This document shows, piece after piece, positions 39,906 to 49,491 of a stretch of DNA of 64,000 nt. Under the pieces are notes generated by a model. It saw only the letters and a list, made by a program, of their open reading frames with translations, had not been told where the DNA came from and did no database searches. The position numbers and the translations under genes were made by a program. The DNA lies in assembly GCF_022834715.1 (NCBI RefSeq), contig NZ_BQKC01000001.1:1648501-1712500 (forward strand), in the 5' to 3' direction. Every line of letters starts with the position of its first letter. The stretch's first letter is position 1. The DNA is from Granulimonas faecalis (GTDB lineage Bacteria; Actinomycetota; Coriobacteriia; Coriobacteriales; Atopobiaceae).

Positions 39906-40541
39906 TCACCCCAGCGACCCGAGGGCCTGGGCCATGAGCGGGCCCAGGACGGCGAGCAGCATGGCAGGGACCACCAGGACCCCCAGCGGGAGCAGCATCT
40001 TCACGGGCACGCGCTCGATCTCCTCCTCCACCTGCAGGCGGCGGTCGCGGCGCACGGCCCCCGACTGCCGCTCCAGTGTCGCGGCCAGCGGGACGCCGAA
40101 CTCCAGGGCCTCGGCCACGGCGTCGGCGAAGCGGAGCAGCGCCGGGCTCCCCAGCTCGTCGGCCACGCGCCGGAGCGCGTCCGCGCGGGTCTCGAGGCCG
40201 AGCGACCACGAGAGCCTCGCCTGCCCGAGCCGCGCGGCCAGCACCGTGTCGTGCCGCTCGAGGTAGAGGGCCATCGCCCCGTCGAACGACAGCCCGGCAT
40301 GGAGCCCCAGGGCGAGGATGTCGAAGAGCTCCGGCATCTCCTGGGTGGCCGCCTGTCGCTCGGCCGCGGCACGGGACGCCTCCCCCATGCGGCGCACCGG
40401 GGCGAGCCCCGCGACGCGGCGCACGGCGCGGGCGAGCGGGTCCGCCCCGGCCCTGCGCACCGGCAGGGCCGGCCCTCCCGCCGTGAGCGCCCACGCCGCC
40501 CCGAACGCCGCGGCGGCGGCCAGCGGCGGCCACGGGCTCAC
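39906..40541 (-). CDS. tadC: Tad pilus platform protein TadC
   Basis: 211 residues. A GspF/T2SSF domain (about 60-205) contains MPELFDILALGLHAGLSFDGAM (segments about 68-89) and ERVPVKMLLPLGVLVVPAMLL (about 175-195), with membrane helices at the start and at the end. With TadB it forms the inner-membrane platform on which TadA ATPase acts. It is shorter than many TadC proteins (about 300), lacking some N-terminal helices. GTG 40541 overlaps the tadB stop (GTGA). Confidence 0.88.
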   Translation of the reverse strand: MSPWPPLAAAAAFGAAWALTAGGPALPVRRAGADPLARAVRRVAGLAPVRRMGEASRAAAERQAATQEMPELFDILALGLHAGLSFDGAMALYLERHDTVLAARLGQARLSWSLGLETRADALRRVADELGSPALLRFADAVAEALEFGVPLAATLERQSGAVRRDRRLQVEEEIERVPVKMLLPLGVLVVPAMLLAVLGPLMAQALGSLG

Positions 40542-41449
40542 GGCTCCACCCGCGCCATGATCGCCCTCATGGCCGCCAGGGCGCAGAGGTCCAGGCCCAC
40601 GGCCACGGCCAGGCACCCGGCGCCGACGGGCGTCGCGCAGCCCGCCCTGAAGTCGGGCGAGATCAGGGCGAGGGCCGCGACGAGCAGCGCGGGCAGCACC
40701 ATCACCACGGCCGCCGACAGGCGCACCTGGGCCGTCTTGGTGCGGAGCAGGCCCGCGAGGCCCTCGCGCTCCTCCACGAGCGCCGCAGAGCGCTCGAGGA
40801 GCCCCGCCATGGGGGCGCCGGTGCGCTGCGAGATGACCAGCGCGCACGACAGGAGCCCCATGGACGGGTCGGCCACGCCGGAGGCGGCCACGTCCAGCGC
40901 CCGGGCCACGGACGACCCGCAGTCGAGCTCGAACGACCCCCGGAGGAACGCCTCGCCCACGGTCCCCCGGCCGTGGCGGCCAACGTAGGTCATGGCCTGG
41001 GCCATGGTCTGGCCAGACGCCAGACCGCTGGCAAGCGAGCGGTACGCGTCGGGGACCGCCCGGGCCTCCTCCTGCGCGGCCCGCCGCCCCTCGGCCGCGC
41101 CCCACGCCGCCAAGGCGCCCCAGCCGAGGGCGAGCCCCAGGAGCGCCCCGGCGGCGTCCAGGGTCACCGCCGCACCGGCCGCCGCGGCCGCCGGCCCCGC
41201 GAGGGCGACCGCGCCCCGGGCGCCGTCGGCGCCGCGGACCCGCCCGGAGGCCAGGACGCGCCCCACGGCGAGCCCGAACCCCGCGGGGACCCACGGGGCC
41301 GAGAGGGCCGCCCGCACCGGGCGGGACCCTCCCACCACAGCGAGGAGGCGCCCCACGCGGGCCCGGGGGCCCACGCCCCGCCTGCCGGGGATCGCGCAGG
41401 CCGCGGCCGCGAACGCCGCGGCAGCCGTCAACCCAAGCTCGAGCGCCAT
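40538..41449 (-). CDS. tadB: Tad pilus platform protein TadB
   Basis: 303 residues. The first 135 residues are Ala-rich with about three hydrophobic helices; the T2SSF domain spans about 140-270, with YRSLASGLASGQTMAQAM (about 142-159) and SQRTGAPMAGLLERSAALV (about 217-235). The last two helices lie near 255-300. It pairs with TadC as the membrane base of the pilus machine. Its start overlaps the tadA 3' end by 22 bp. Confidence 0.9.
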   Translation of the reverse strand: MALELGLTAAAAFAAAACAIPGRRGVGPRARVGRLLAVVGGSRPVRAALSAPWVPAGFGLAVGRVLASGRVRGADGARGAVALAGPAAAAAGAAVTLDAAGALLGLALGWGALAAWGAAEGRRAAQEEARAVPDAYRSLASGLASGQTMAQAMTYVGRHGRGTVGEAFLRGSFELDCGSSVARALDVAASGVADPSMGLLSCALVISQRTGAPMAGLLERSAALVEEREGLAGLLRTKTAQVRLSAAVVMVLPALLVAALALISPDFRAGCATPVGAGCLAVAVGLDLCALAAMRAIMARVEP

Positions 41450-42738
41450 GCCGCCACCTCCCCCTCGTCCAGGAGGCCGCCCGCGAGGCCCTCGGCCACG
41501 AAGGCCGGCTCGCGCACCAGCTCCCACTGGTCGGACACCTCGTCGTAGGCCACCAGGGGCTCCAGGGCCACGGTGCCGCCCGGCGCGCGCCCCACGGCGC
41601 TCGCCGAGGTGACCCGCCGCGCACCGCCCGCCAGGCGCTTGCCCATGACCACGATGTCGAGCGCGCTCGCCACCTGCTCCTCGATGAGGGAGGCCGGCAC
41701 GTCCATGCCGAGGCGGGCCATGAGCACGAGCCTCACCACGGCCTCGTGCTCGCTGCCGGCGTGCAGGGTGGTGAGCGACCCGTCGTGGCCGGTGTTCATC
41801 GCCTGGAGCATGTCGACGGCCTCGCCCCCACGGACCTCCCCCACGACGATGCGGTCGGGCCTCATGCGCAGGGCGTTGGTCACGAGGTCGCGGATGGTCA
41901 CCGCCCCCGTGCCCTCGATGGACGCGCCGCGCGCCTCCAGGCGCACCACGTGCAGGCTGGGGTCGAAGGCGAGCTCCGCGGAGTCCTCGATGGTGACGAT
42001 CCGCTCGCCGGCCGGGATCTCCAGCGACAGGGCGTTCAGGAGCGTGGTCTTGCCCGACCCCGTGCCGCCCACCACGGCCACGTCCTGCCGGAGGCGCACG
42101 GCCCACGAGAGCAGCGTGGCGTACCAGGCCGGCACCGACCCCAGCTCCACGAGCCGGTCCAGGGACCCGATGCGCCCCGTGAAGCGCCGGATGGTCACGG
42201 CCGGGCCGTCCACCGCCACGGGCGCGATCACGGCGTTCACGCGGTCGCCGTTGGCGAGGCGGGCGTTCACGATGGGGCACGACTCGTCGAGGCGGCGCCC
42301 GAGCGGGGCGAGGATGCGGTCGACCACGAGCATGATCTGGTCGGGCGACTCGAACACGCGGGGCGCCTCGACGATGCGGCCGTCTCGCTCGAAGTAGAGC
42401 GACTGCGTGCCGTTGACCATGATCTCGGTGACCGACGGGTCGTCCATGAGCGGCTGGAGGAGCCCTAGCCCGAGAATCTGGTCGAGCACCTCGCGCCGCA
42501 CCCGCCCCCGGGCCTCGGGCGAGAGGCTCCCGTAGCCCTCGCCGTTGAGCAGCGCGTCGCACGCCACGGAGAGCTCCTCCCGGGCGCGCGCCGGCTCCTC
42601 CTCGCGCACGAGCCGGGCCACGTCGGCGAGGCCAAGGCGGTCGACAAGGTCGCGACGCAGGGACTCGCGGACCGGGCCCTCGGGGTCCCCCGCGGGCGCG
42701 CCCCCTCCCTGGGAGCGCACCCGCCCCAGGAGGCCCAT
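41428..42738 (-). CDS. tadA: Tad pilus assembly ATPase TadA/CpaF
   Basis: 436 residues, secretion ATPase of the CpaF type. An N-terminal domain (about 25-110) precedes DDPSVTEIMVNG (about 94-105). Walker A is GGTGSGKTTL (about 225-234), the Asp box IVTIEDSAELAF (about 251-262), Walker B IVVGEVRGGEAVDML (about 298-312) and the His box NTGHDGSLTTLHAG (about 316-329). All are intact. It powers pilus polymerisation. The ATG overlaps the TadZ stop (TGATG). Confidence 0.95.
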   Translation of the reverse strand: MGLLGRVRSQGGGAPAGDPEGPVRESLRRDLVDRLGLADVARLVREEEPARAREELSVACDALLNGEGYGSLSPEARGRVRREVLDQILGLGLLQPLMDDPSVTEIMVNGTQSLYFERDGRIVEAPRVFESPDQIMLVVDRILAPLGRRLDESCPIVNARLANGDRVNAVIAPVAVDGPAVTIRRFTGRIGSLDRLVELGSVPAWYATLLSWAVRLRQDVAVVGGTGSGKTTLLNALSLEIPAGERIVTIEDSAELAFDPSLHVVRLEARGASIEGTGAVTIRDLVTNALRMRPDRIVVGEVRGGEAVDMLQAMNTGHDGSLTTLHAGSEHEAVVRLVLMARLGMDVPASLIEEQVASALDIVVMGKRLAGGARRVTSASAVGRAPGGTVALEPLVAYDEVSDQWELVREPAFVAEGLAGGLLDEGEVAAWRSSLG

Positions 42739-44048
42739 CAGCCGGCCGCCTTGGCGAAGCTGAACACCGAGCGGCGGCGCACCACCTTGGCGTCGCGGGC
42801 CTTGCGCGCGCCCTCGCAGTCGGGCAGGCACCCGAGGTCGGCGAGGAGCTTGGCCGCCACCGACGCGCAGGACGTGGAGAAGTCGTTGTCCAGCCCCGCG
42901 AGGTCGGGCGCGTGGCCGGCGCTCAGGAGCTCGGCGACGTCGAGCGACCCCTCGAGCGTCCTGAACGAGCGCGCGCCCTCGAGCCCCATGGACGCCCGGG
43001 TCATGAACTCCTCGTCGCGGCGGCGCGGGTCGCAGCGGTTCATGAGCCGCACCAGGCGCGTCCGGGCCACCCCGAGGCGCACGGCCAGGGCCGCGGCCCG
43101 GGCGAGCGACCCGATGGCGCCCGCGCGCTCGTCGCCCACGATCACGAGGCGGTCCGCCCCCTGGGCCGCGGCGGCCACCTCGTCGCCCCAGGCCGACGAC
43201 GTGTCGACGACCACGAGGTCGAACCTGTCGCGCAGGGCCCCGAGGAGCTCCGCGGCGCGGGGCGCCACGGCCTCGGCGTACTCTGGCCGCTCGCACGGGC
43301 CGAACAGCACGAGGTTCTCGGCCACGCGCACCCCGCAGCGGTCGAGCGCGGCCCCCGTCGCACCGTCGGAGACCGGCGTGAGGTCGGCGGGACCCGGCAG
43401 CCCGAAGTAGCCGAACAGGTTGCCGAAGGTGAGGTCGAGGTCCACGAGGGCCACCTTGAGGCCCCAGCGGGCACAGGCGAGGGCCATGAGGGCCGCGACG
43501 GAGCTCTTGCCCACGCCGCCCCTCCCGCTCGCCACGCAGACGAGGCGCCCGTGGCCGGCCGGGAGCGATCGGACGCGCCCGCGGGCGTCGCCGTCCTCCC
43601 CGGGTGTGTCCGCCGCCACGCAGTCCGGCTCGTCGAGCCCGTCGGCCGCAGGGGGCGCTGCCGGCCCCTCCGGCCGCGACTCTGGGAGACCCCCTCCCAC
43701 AGCTGCCTCCCGAGGGGCCGGCTCCACCCCCTCACGCGGGTCGAGCACCTCGGTCACCCCGGCCTTGGCCGCACGGCTCACGAGCGACCCGGACGCCCCG
43801 CGGACGGCCAGCACCACCCGGGGAGCCCGGCCGTCGGCGGCCACGGCGGCCGCCACGTTCACCGGGTCCACCGGCAGTCCCGCCCCCACGGCCACGCAGG
43901 GCGCCGGGTCGAGGCCCGACGCCAACGAGCGCGCGAGCACGGGGTCGCCCGACCTTATCGTCTGGCACCCCGGTACGAGCCGCCCCACCAGGGCGCACAC
44001 CTCGGCGCGCTCCCCCTCGCCGGCACACACCAGCCACGTCGCACCCAT
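42738..44048 (-). CDS. tadZ: Tad pilus localisation protein TadZ/CpaE-like
   Basis: 436 residues. Residues about 1-110 resemble an atypical receiver domain, with VLAVRGASGSLVSRAAKAGVTEVLDP as its end; a Pro/Asp/Gly-rich linker (about 110-165) joins it to a ParA/MinD ATPase domain (about 168-400). The deviant Walker A is ASGRGGVGKSSVAAL (about 174-188) and Walker B is VALVDLDLTFGNLFG (about 202-216). TadZ marks the cell site where the pilus machine assembles. It is the second gene of the cluster, 14 bp after the CpaB-like gene. Confidence 0.9.
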   Translation of the reverse strand: MGATWLVCAGEGERAEVCALVGRLVPGCQTIRSGDPVLARSLASGLDPAPCVAVGAGLPVDPVNVAAAVAADGRAPRVVLAVRGASGSLVSRAAKAGVTEVLDPREGVEPAPREAAVGGGLPESRPEGPAAPPAADGLDEPDCVAADTPGEDGDARGRVRSLPAGHGRLVCVASGRGGVGKSSVAALMALACARWGLKVALVDLDLTFGNLFGYFGLPGPADLTPVSDGATGAALDRCGVRVAENLVLFGPCERPEYAEAVAPRAAELLGALRDRFDLVVVDTSSAWGDEVAAAAQGADRLVIVGDERAGAIGSLARAAALAVRLGVARTRLVRLMNRCDPRRRDEEFMTRASMGLEGARSFRTLEGSLDVAELLSAGHAPDLAGLDNDFSTSCASVAAKLLADLGCLPDCEGARKARDAKVVRRRSVFSFAKAAG

Positions 44049-44062
44049 GGCGACCCCCTTCC

Positions 44063-44782
44063 TCAAGCGCCCTCGGGCGCGTCCATGTCCCCATCGCCGG
44101 CGCCGCCGGCATCCTCGGGCCCCACGGCCCGGGGCGCCGCGCTCGCCGAGAGGTCCCCCACGTCGTCGGCGGGGCGCACGAGGCGGAGGGTCCCGTCCGC
44201 GCTCGCCGTGACCACTGGGGCCACGTCGTCGGCCGGCACCGCGAGCGTGAGCGACCCTCCCTGGCCGCCGCGCTGCCCCGAGGCAGCCAGGACGGACACG
44301 TCCCGGGCCAGGAGGCGGGTCGTCCCGTCGGAGCACCGGAAGGCCGCCAGGACCGTCCCGGCGCCCACCTCCGCCGGCACCCCCGTGCGATCGCCCACGG
44401 GCACGGTGACCGCCACCTTGCCCGACGGCACGGCCACGGACTCGCCGCCCCGGGAGAGGTGCACGTCGCACACCGGCATGCCGCGGGAGAGCGGCGAGGC
44501 GACCGGGACCCCGGAGACGTCGTCGAGCGACGTGAGCGCGCCCTCGGGGACGAGGTCGACGAGCCATTCCTCGAGGGCGCAGTTAGCGGCACCGAGCTCG
44601 TCACCCGCAGACACCGCTTCCGTGGCGACGACCACCTGCGCGACCTCCCCGCCGTAGCGCTCCAGCGCCTCGTTGCGCCGGGACTCCGCCTGGTCGCGCA
44701 CCTGCTCGCCGTAGGCCAGGGCGGAGAGAAGCGCGAGCACGGCGAACGCGCTCGCTGCGACAATTCGAAATCGCTTGGACAT
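44063..44782 (-). CDS. cpaB: CpaB/RcpC-like SAF-domain pilus protein
   Basis: 239 residues. One N-terminal membrane helix (about 6-25) precedes a SAF domain (about 47-110: VVVATEAVSAGDELGAANC, then VASPLSRGMPVCDVHLS), which in CpaB/RcpC proteins is thought to bind peptidoglycan or pilus parts. A C-terminal acidic tail (about 210-239) is present. In Gram-negatives it works with a secretin; none is encoded here, as expected for a monoderm. It is the first gene of the Tad operon. The 44783-44992 region upstream must hold the promoter, but I found no convincing hexamers. Confidence 0.85.
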   Translation of the reverse strand: MSKRFRIVAASAFAVLALLSALAYGEQVRDQAESRRNEALERYGGEVAQVVVATEAVSAGDELGAANCALEEWLVDLVPEGALTSLDDVSGVPVASPLSRGMPVCDVHLSRGGESVAVPSGKVAVTVPVGDRTGVPAEVGAGTVLAAFRCSDGTTRLLARDVSVLAASGQRGGQGGSLTLAVPADDVAPVVTASADGTLRLVRPADDVGDLSASAAPRAVGPEDAGGAGDGDMDAPEGA

Positions 44783-44992
44783 ACCCGCCTCCTCCACTGG
44801 TCCCGGTCGACCCCAATCATGGGCCACCGGCTCGAGGAAATCGGCATGTACCTGCAAATCCGTTTGCCCTGGTTCTGACATCCGCCTGACCGGGACCCGA
44901 CGCCCTCCGTCAGACGCGCTGCACGAAAGCGCCGACACGGCCACGCGGCAACGCAACCGGTTGCCTAAGATCCACAACCCGTCCCCATACAT

Positions 44993-45025
44993 GAACAGGC
45001 CCGGGGGCGACCCCCGGGCCTGTTC
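44993..45025. terminator. Strong GC hairpin after rsgA
   Basis: GAACAGGCCCGGGGG and CCCCCGGGCCTGTTC are perfect 15-bp complements around CGA, 44 bp downstream of the rsgA stop. No U-run, so termination would be weak or factor-assisted. Confidence 0.6.
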
Positions 45026-45068
45026 GGGACGAGCTTTGTGGGAGAGGGGCCCGACCGGGACGCCCCGC

Positions 45069-46265
45069 TCAGAGGCGCACGTCGGGGTCGAGGGTCCCGG
45101 CGCTCTCGCGCATCTCGGCGGCCAGGGACCGCCAGGCGTCCAACGCCTCCGCCGTGAAGGCGCCCCGGGAGGCGGCCCCCACCACGGCGCACCCGGGCTC
45201 GGACCCGTGGGTGCAGTCCCTGAACCTGCAGCTGCCGGCCTCGACCGCCACCTCGGGGAACACCTTGGCGAGGCCCCGCTCGTGGCCTACGAGGGGCAGG
45301 CTCCTGAGGCCGGGGCAGTCGATGATGACGCCGGCGCCGGGCAGCCTGACCATGCGCCGCGTGACCGTGGTGTGCCTGCCGGCGCCGTCGCGCTCCCTCA
45401 CGGCGCCGGTCTCGAGGGCCTCGTGGCCGAGCAGCGCGTTGAGCAGGGTGGACTTCCCCACCCCGGACTCGCCGAGCACCATGCCCGTGCGCCCCTCGGG
45501 CACGAGCGCGCGGACCGCGCCCACGCCCCAGGAGCCGCCGGCCCCCTCCACCGCGGCGCGGAGGGCCTCGAGGCCCGCGTCCTGCTCGGGCTCCCCGCCG
45601 TCCTCGAGGAGGCTCGCGCACACCACCACGGGGGTGCCGGGGCCGAACATGGCCCTCAGGGCCGCCACGTCCGCCGCGAGCGTCTCGGGCGACGGCGCAC
45701 AGTCGGCCTTGGTGAGCACGACGGCCCAGGCGGCACCGCAGTCGGCCGTCACCGTGGCGGCGCGGGCGGCGCGGTCGAGGGAGATGCCGCGTCGCCCCTC
45801 GGCCTGGGCGCAGAGCACCACGTCCACGTTGGCGGCCAGCACCTGGCGCTCGCCCCGGGATCCGCCGCGCCACCGCGCGACCTCGCTCTTGCGGGGCAGG
45901 ACCTCCTCGATCACGGCCATGTCGTGGCCCGCGGGGCGGCGCAGCGCCACCCAGTCGCCCACGGCCGGCTTGAGCGCGTCCGCCTCCTTGGCGATGCGCA
46001 CGGCGTGCTCGGCGCGCACGGGACCGGACGCCGTGAGGACGGCGGGAAATCCGCGGTCGAGACGGCAGACGCAACCCTCCTCCAGGCCGTCGGGGTCCTC
46101 CGAGGCGCCCCTCCACGCGGCGAAGGCCTCATCCTGCAGGGGCGTAGGCGCGAGGTCGCCCCAGCCCGGGACGTCCGCCAACGTGGAGACGTCCGGCAGG
46201 ACGGTCTCCTGCCCGTTGCCGCGGCGGCCGCCCCGGGCCTGCCGCCTCTTGCTCCGCTTCGCCAT
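45069..46265 (-). CDS. rsgA: Ribosome small-subunit-dependent GTPase A
   Basis: 398 residues, circularly permuted GTPase that tests late 30S assembly. An OB-fold region (about 60-120) contains VGDWVALRR. G4 is VLTKADC (about 178-184), G1 (P-loop) GESGVGKSTLLNAL (about 266-279), G2/G3 ending HTTVTRRM and DCPGLRSL (about 296-319). The zinc site includes CRFRDCTHGSEPGC (about 345-358). The N-terminal 35 residues are basic (KRSKRRQARGGRRGN) and unusual in length. G3 reads DCPG instead of DTPG, a common RsgA variant. It is monocistronic. Confidence 0.94.
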   Translation of the reverse strand: MAKRSKRRQARGGRRGNGQETVLPDVSTLADVPGWGDLAPTPLQDEAFAAWRGASEDPDGLEEGCVCRLDRGFPAVLTASGPVRAEHAVRIAKEADALKPAVGDWVALRRPAGHDMAVIEEVLPRKSEVARWRGGSRGERQVLAANVDVVLCAQAEGRRGISLDRAARAATVTADCGAAWAVVLTKADCAPSPETLAADVAALRAMFGPGTPVVVCASLLEDGGEPEQDAGLEALRAAVEGAGGSWGVGAVRALVPEGRTGMVLGESGVGKSTLLNALLGHEALETGAVRERDGAGRHTTVTRRMVRLPGAGVIIDCPGLRSLPLVGHERGLAKVFPEVAVEAGSCRFRDCTHGSEPGCAVVGAASRGAFTAEALDAWRSLAAEMRESAGTLDPDVRL

Positions 46266-46368
46266 GGTCCCCCCTGCCGTCGTCGCCGGTCCGCACCAAG
46301 GATATATGCCCGCATCCCCCGTGGGGCACCTCGGGCGCCCGACCGGGGGGATGCGGGGCGGCGCCTGA

Positions 46369-46406
46369 GAAAGGGGGTGTGCATCCTTCGATGCACACCC
46401 CCTTTC
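46369..46406 (-). terminator. Terminator after the P-type ATPase
   Basis: GAAAGGGGGTGTGCATC and GATGCACACCCCCTTTC are perfect 17-bp complements around CTTC. On the minus strand the stem ends in TTTCT, 48 bp after the ATPase stop. Confidence 0.85.
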
Positions 46407-46454
46407 GAACTGCTACCGCTGATGCAGGCCACGCGGCCCCAGGAGGCTAGGCCC

Positions 46455-49130
46455 CTAGGCGGCGTTGTCGCGGACGCGCCAGCAGAGCTTGTAGAGCTCC
46501 ATAATCGGGATGATCAGGAACGCAAGGCCCATGGCCATGAGGTAGTTGGGGGCGTCGAGCTCGGCGAAGCCGAAGACCTGGGCCACCGGGGGCACCTCGA
46601 TGACCACGAAGGTCAGCACGAGGGACAGGGCGAAAGAGCCCCAGAGCCAACGGTTGTGGTTGCCCAGCTTGAAGATGGACTGGCGCCGGGAGCGCATGTT
46701 GAACGAGTGGAACATCTCCACCATGGACAGCGTGAGGAAAGCCATGGTCATGCCCTCGACGCCGGCCTCGGGATGGGAGGCGATGAAGCCGAGGTCCACG
46801 GTGCCGAACTGGTGGGACACGCCGATGAAGTAGCTGATGAGGGTGAACAGCGAGATCACCACGCCCTGGAAGACCACGTCGACGCCCATGCCGCCGGCGA
46901 AGATGCCGTCGGAGGCCTCGCGGGGCTTGCGGCCCATGATGCCCGGCTCGGTCTTCTCCATGCCCAGGGCGAGGGCCGGGAAGCAGTCGGTGATGAGGTT
47001 GATCCAGAGCAGGTGCACCGGCTCCAGGATCACGAAGCCGATCATGGTGGCCACGAACACGGCGATGACCTCGGCGATGTTGCTGGAGAGGAGGAACTGG
47101 ATCGCCTTGCGGATGTTGTCGTAGATGTGGCGGCCCTCCTCCACGGCCGTCACGATGGTGGCGAAGTTGTCGTCGGCGAGCACCATGTCGGCGACGTTCT
47201 TGGTGACGTCGGTGCCGGTGATGCCCATGCCCACGCCGATGTCGGCGCGCTTGATGGACGGGGCGTCGTTGACGCCGTCGCCGGTCATGGCCACGATCTT
47301 GCCCTGCTTCTTCCAGGCCTCGACGATGCGGACCTTGTGCTCGGGCTGCACGCGGGCGTACACGCCGTAGTCGCCGATCCTCTCGGCGAGCTCCTCGTCG
47401 GAGAGCCTGTCCAGCTCGGCGCCGGTGATGGCCTGGGAGCGGTCGGTCACGATGCCGAGCTCCTTGGCGATGGCCACGGCGGTGTCGATGTGGTCGCCGG
47501 TGATCATGACCACGCGGATGCCGGCGCCGTGGGCCTCGACGATGGAGGGGCCCACCTCGGGGCGCACCGGGTCGATCATGCCGCAAAGGCCGACGAACGT
47601 GAGGTCCTGCTCCAGGTGGTCGGCGTCCTCGGACGCCGGGGCCTCGGGCCAGGAGCGCCTGGCCGCGGCGAGCACGCGCAGGGCGTCGTCGGCCATGGCC
47701 TTGTTCTCCTGAAGGATGGCGTCGCGCACGTCGTCGGTGAGGTCGGCCACGCCGTCGGCGGTGACGACCTTGGTGCAGCGCTTGAGCACCTCGTCGGGGG
47801 CGCCCTTGGTGTACTGGGTGATCTCGCCCTCGGCAGTGCGCACCACCACGGACATCATCTTGCGGCCGGAGTCGAACGGTGCCTCGCCCACACGCACGTA
47901 CTCGGCGTCGAGGTCGGTCTTGGGCAGGCCGTGCTTGGCGGCGTCGGCCACGAGGGCGGCCTCGGTGGGCTCGCCCTTCGCCGACTCCTCGGCGAGCACC
48001 CACTGGGCGTCGTTGCAAAGGGCCATGGCGCGCACGAGCTCGTCCTCGTCGGCGCCGGAGTGGCGCACGACGGTCATCTTGTTCTGGGTGAGGGTGCCGG
48101 TCTTGTCGGAGCAGATCACCTGGGTGCAGCCCAGGGTCTCCACGGCGGTGAGCTTGCGGATGATGGCCGACTCGCGGCTCATCTTGGTGACGCCGATGGA
48201 CAGCACGATGGTGACCACCGCCACGAGGCCCTCGGGAATGGCCGCCACGGCGAGCGAGACGGCGACCATGAAGGTGTCGATGACGAGGCGCGGGTCGGCC
48301 ATGAACTCGGCGCCGTGCTTGATGAAGTCGACGATGAAGATGAAGATGCAGATGCCGATGACGCCGATCGTGAGGATGCGGGAGAGCTCGGCGAGCTTCC
48401 GCTGGAGCGGGGTCTGCTCGTCCACCGCCTCGTTGATGGAGTCGGCGATCTTGCCCATCTCGGTGTCCATGCCGGTGGCCGCCACGACGGCGCGGCCGCG
48501 GCCGTAGACCACGGTGGAGCCCATATAGACCATGTTCCTGCGGTCGCCCAGGGGCACGTCGTCGCCCTCGGCGAGCAGAGCGTCCACCATCTTGTCCACA
48601 GGCAGGGACTCGCCGGTGAGCGCGGACTCCTCCACCTTGAGGCTGGCGCTCTCCACCACGCGGCAGTCGGCCGGCACGGCGTCGCCGGCCTCGAGGACCA
48701 CCACGTCGCCGGGGACGAGCTCCTCGGAACGCACGTCCACGATCTTCCCGTCGCGCACCACCTTGGAGGTGCTGGCGGCCATCTGCTGGAGGGCCTCCAA
48801 GGCCTCCTCGGCCTTGGACTCCTGGACCACGCCGAGGACGGCGTTGACCACCACGACGAACAGGATGATGACGACGTCCGCGATGTCGGACTCGCCCTGG
48901 GCCGCGCCGGCCACGGCGCTGATGACCGCGGCGGCGAGCAACAGGATGATCATGGGGTCGGCGAGCTGGGCCAGGAAGCGCTTCCACAGCGGGTCCTTCT
49001 TGGCCTCGTCGAGCTTGTTGGGCCCGTACTGGCCGAGGCGCTTGGCCACCTCGGCGTCGGTGAGGCCGGCCTCCACGTCGGTGGAGAGGCCCTGGGCCAC
49101 CTCGTCGGCGGTTTGCAGGTACGGTTTCAA
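46455..49130 (-). CDS. Calcium-transporting P-type ATPase (PMR1/SERCA-like)
   Basis: 891 residues, P2-type. Phosphorylation motif DKTGTLTQNKMTV is near 338, the M4 ion site is PEGLVAVVTIVLSIG near 294, the nucleotide-domain KGAPDEVL is near 433, hinge MTGDGVNDAPSIK near 620 and M6 NLITDCFPALALGM near 714. The N-terminal cation-ATPase domain (about 1-70) starts YLQTADEVAQGLSTD. Such pumps export Ca2+ (or Mn2+). I choose TTG 49130 because AGGAGGGAAGAGAT lies just before it; a much longer frame upstream lacks similarity. A perfect terminator follows the gene. Confidence 0.92.
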   Translation of the reverse strand: MKPYLQTADEVAQGLSTDVEAGLTDAEVAKRLGQYGPNKLDEAKKDPLWKRFLAQLADPMIILLLAAAVISAVAGAAQGESDIADVVIILFVVVVNAVLGVVQESKAEEALEALQQMAASTSKVVRDGKIVDVRSEELVPGDVVVLEAGDAVPADCRVVESASLKVEESALTGESLPVDKMVDALLAEGDDVPLGDRRNMVYMGSTVVYGRGRAVVAATGMDTEMGKIADSINEAVDEQTPLQRKLAELSRILTIGVIGICIFIFIVDFIKHGAEFMADPRLVIDTFMVAVSLAVAAIPEGLVAVVTIVLSIGVTKMSRESAIIRKLTAVETLGCTQVICSDKTGTLTQNKMTVVRHSGADEDELVRAMALCNDAQWVLAEESAKGEPTEAALVADAAKHGLPKTDLDAEYVRVGEAPFDSGRKMMSVVVRTAEGEITQYTKGAPDEVLKRCTKVVTADGVADLTDDVRDAILQENKAMADDALRVLAAARRSWPEAPASEDADHLEQDLTFVGLCGMIDPVRPEVGPSIVEAHGAGIRVVMITGDHIDTAVAIAKELGIVTDRSQAITGAELDRLSDEELAERIGDYGVYARVQPEHKVRIVEAWKKQGKIVAMTGDGVNDAPSIKRADIGVGMGITGTDVTKNVADMVLADDNFATIVTAVEEGRHIYDNIRKAIQFLLSSNIAEVIAVFVATMIGFVILEPVHLLWINLITDCFPALALGMEKTEPGIMGRKPREASDGIFAGGMGVDVVFQGVVISLFTLISYFIGVSHQFGTVDLGFIASHPEAGVEGMTMAFLTLSMVEMFHSFNMRSRRQSIFKLGNHNRWLWGSFALSLVLTFVVIEVPPVAQVFGFAELDAPNYLMAMGLAFLIIPIMELYKLCWRVRDNAA

Positions 49131-49491
49131 ATCTCTTCCCTCCTGGTTTTTCGGCCGCGGCCAGATCGGTGCCCGATCATAATTCCCCAGGAGGGGCAAG
49201 GGCTCACCAAGGCTGCCATGGCGGCGGCATGACACGACGGGGACGATTCTACCCAGCATCCCCCCTCCGTCGACCCCCGGTGGCCGACTCCACCGGACCC
49301 CCGGCAACGGTCCCGGTCCTTTTGTCAGGCAATCAGAAAAAGTCCAGATAGATGATGCAGAAGCGTGGGCAACTTTTCTCATGTTGTGTGGGATTCCCAT
49401 AAAAGGGAGGGACCGGAGGCACCTAGAATAGCCTGTTGGAATAATCGAGTTCGACCCTGCGAGGGCAAGGCCTAGGAGAGAGAGGCATCCC

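Noticed and set aside
44775-49232. 1485-codon plus-strand open frame opposite rsgA and the P-type ATPase
   Set aside because: Its product is low-complexity (Gly/Val/His/Asp-rich) with no domain, and it mirrors the codon pattern of two clear minus-strand genes. In very GC-rich DNA such antisense frames are expected.
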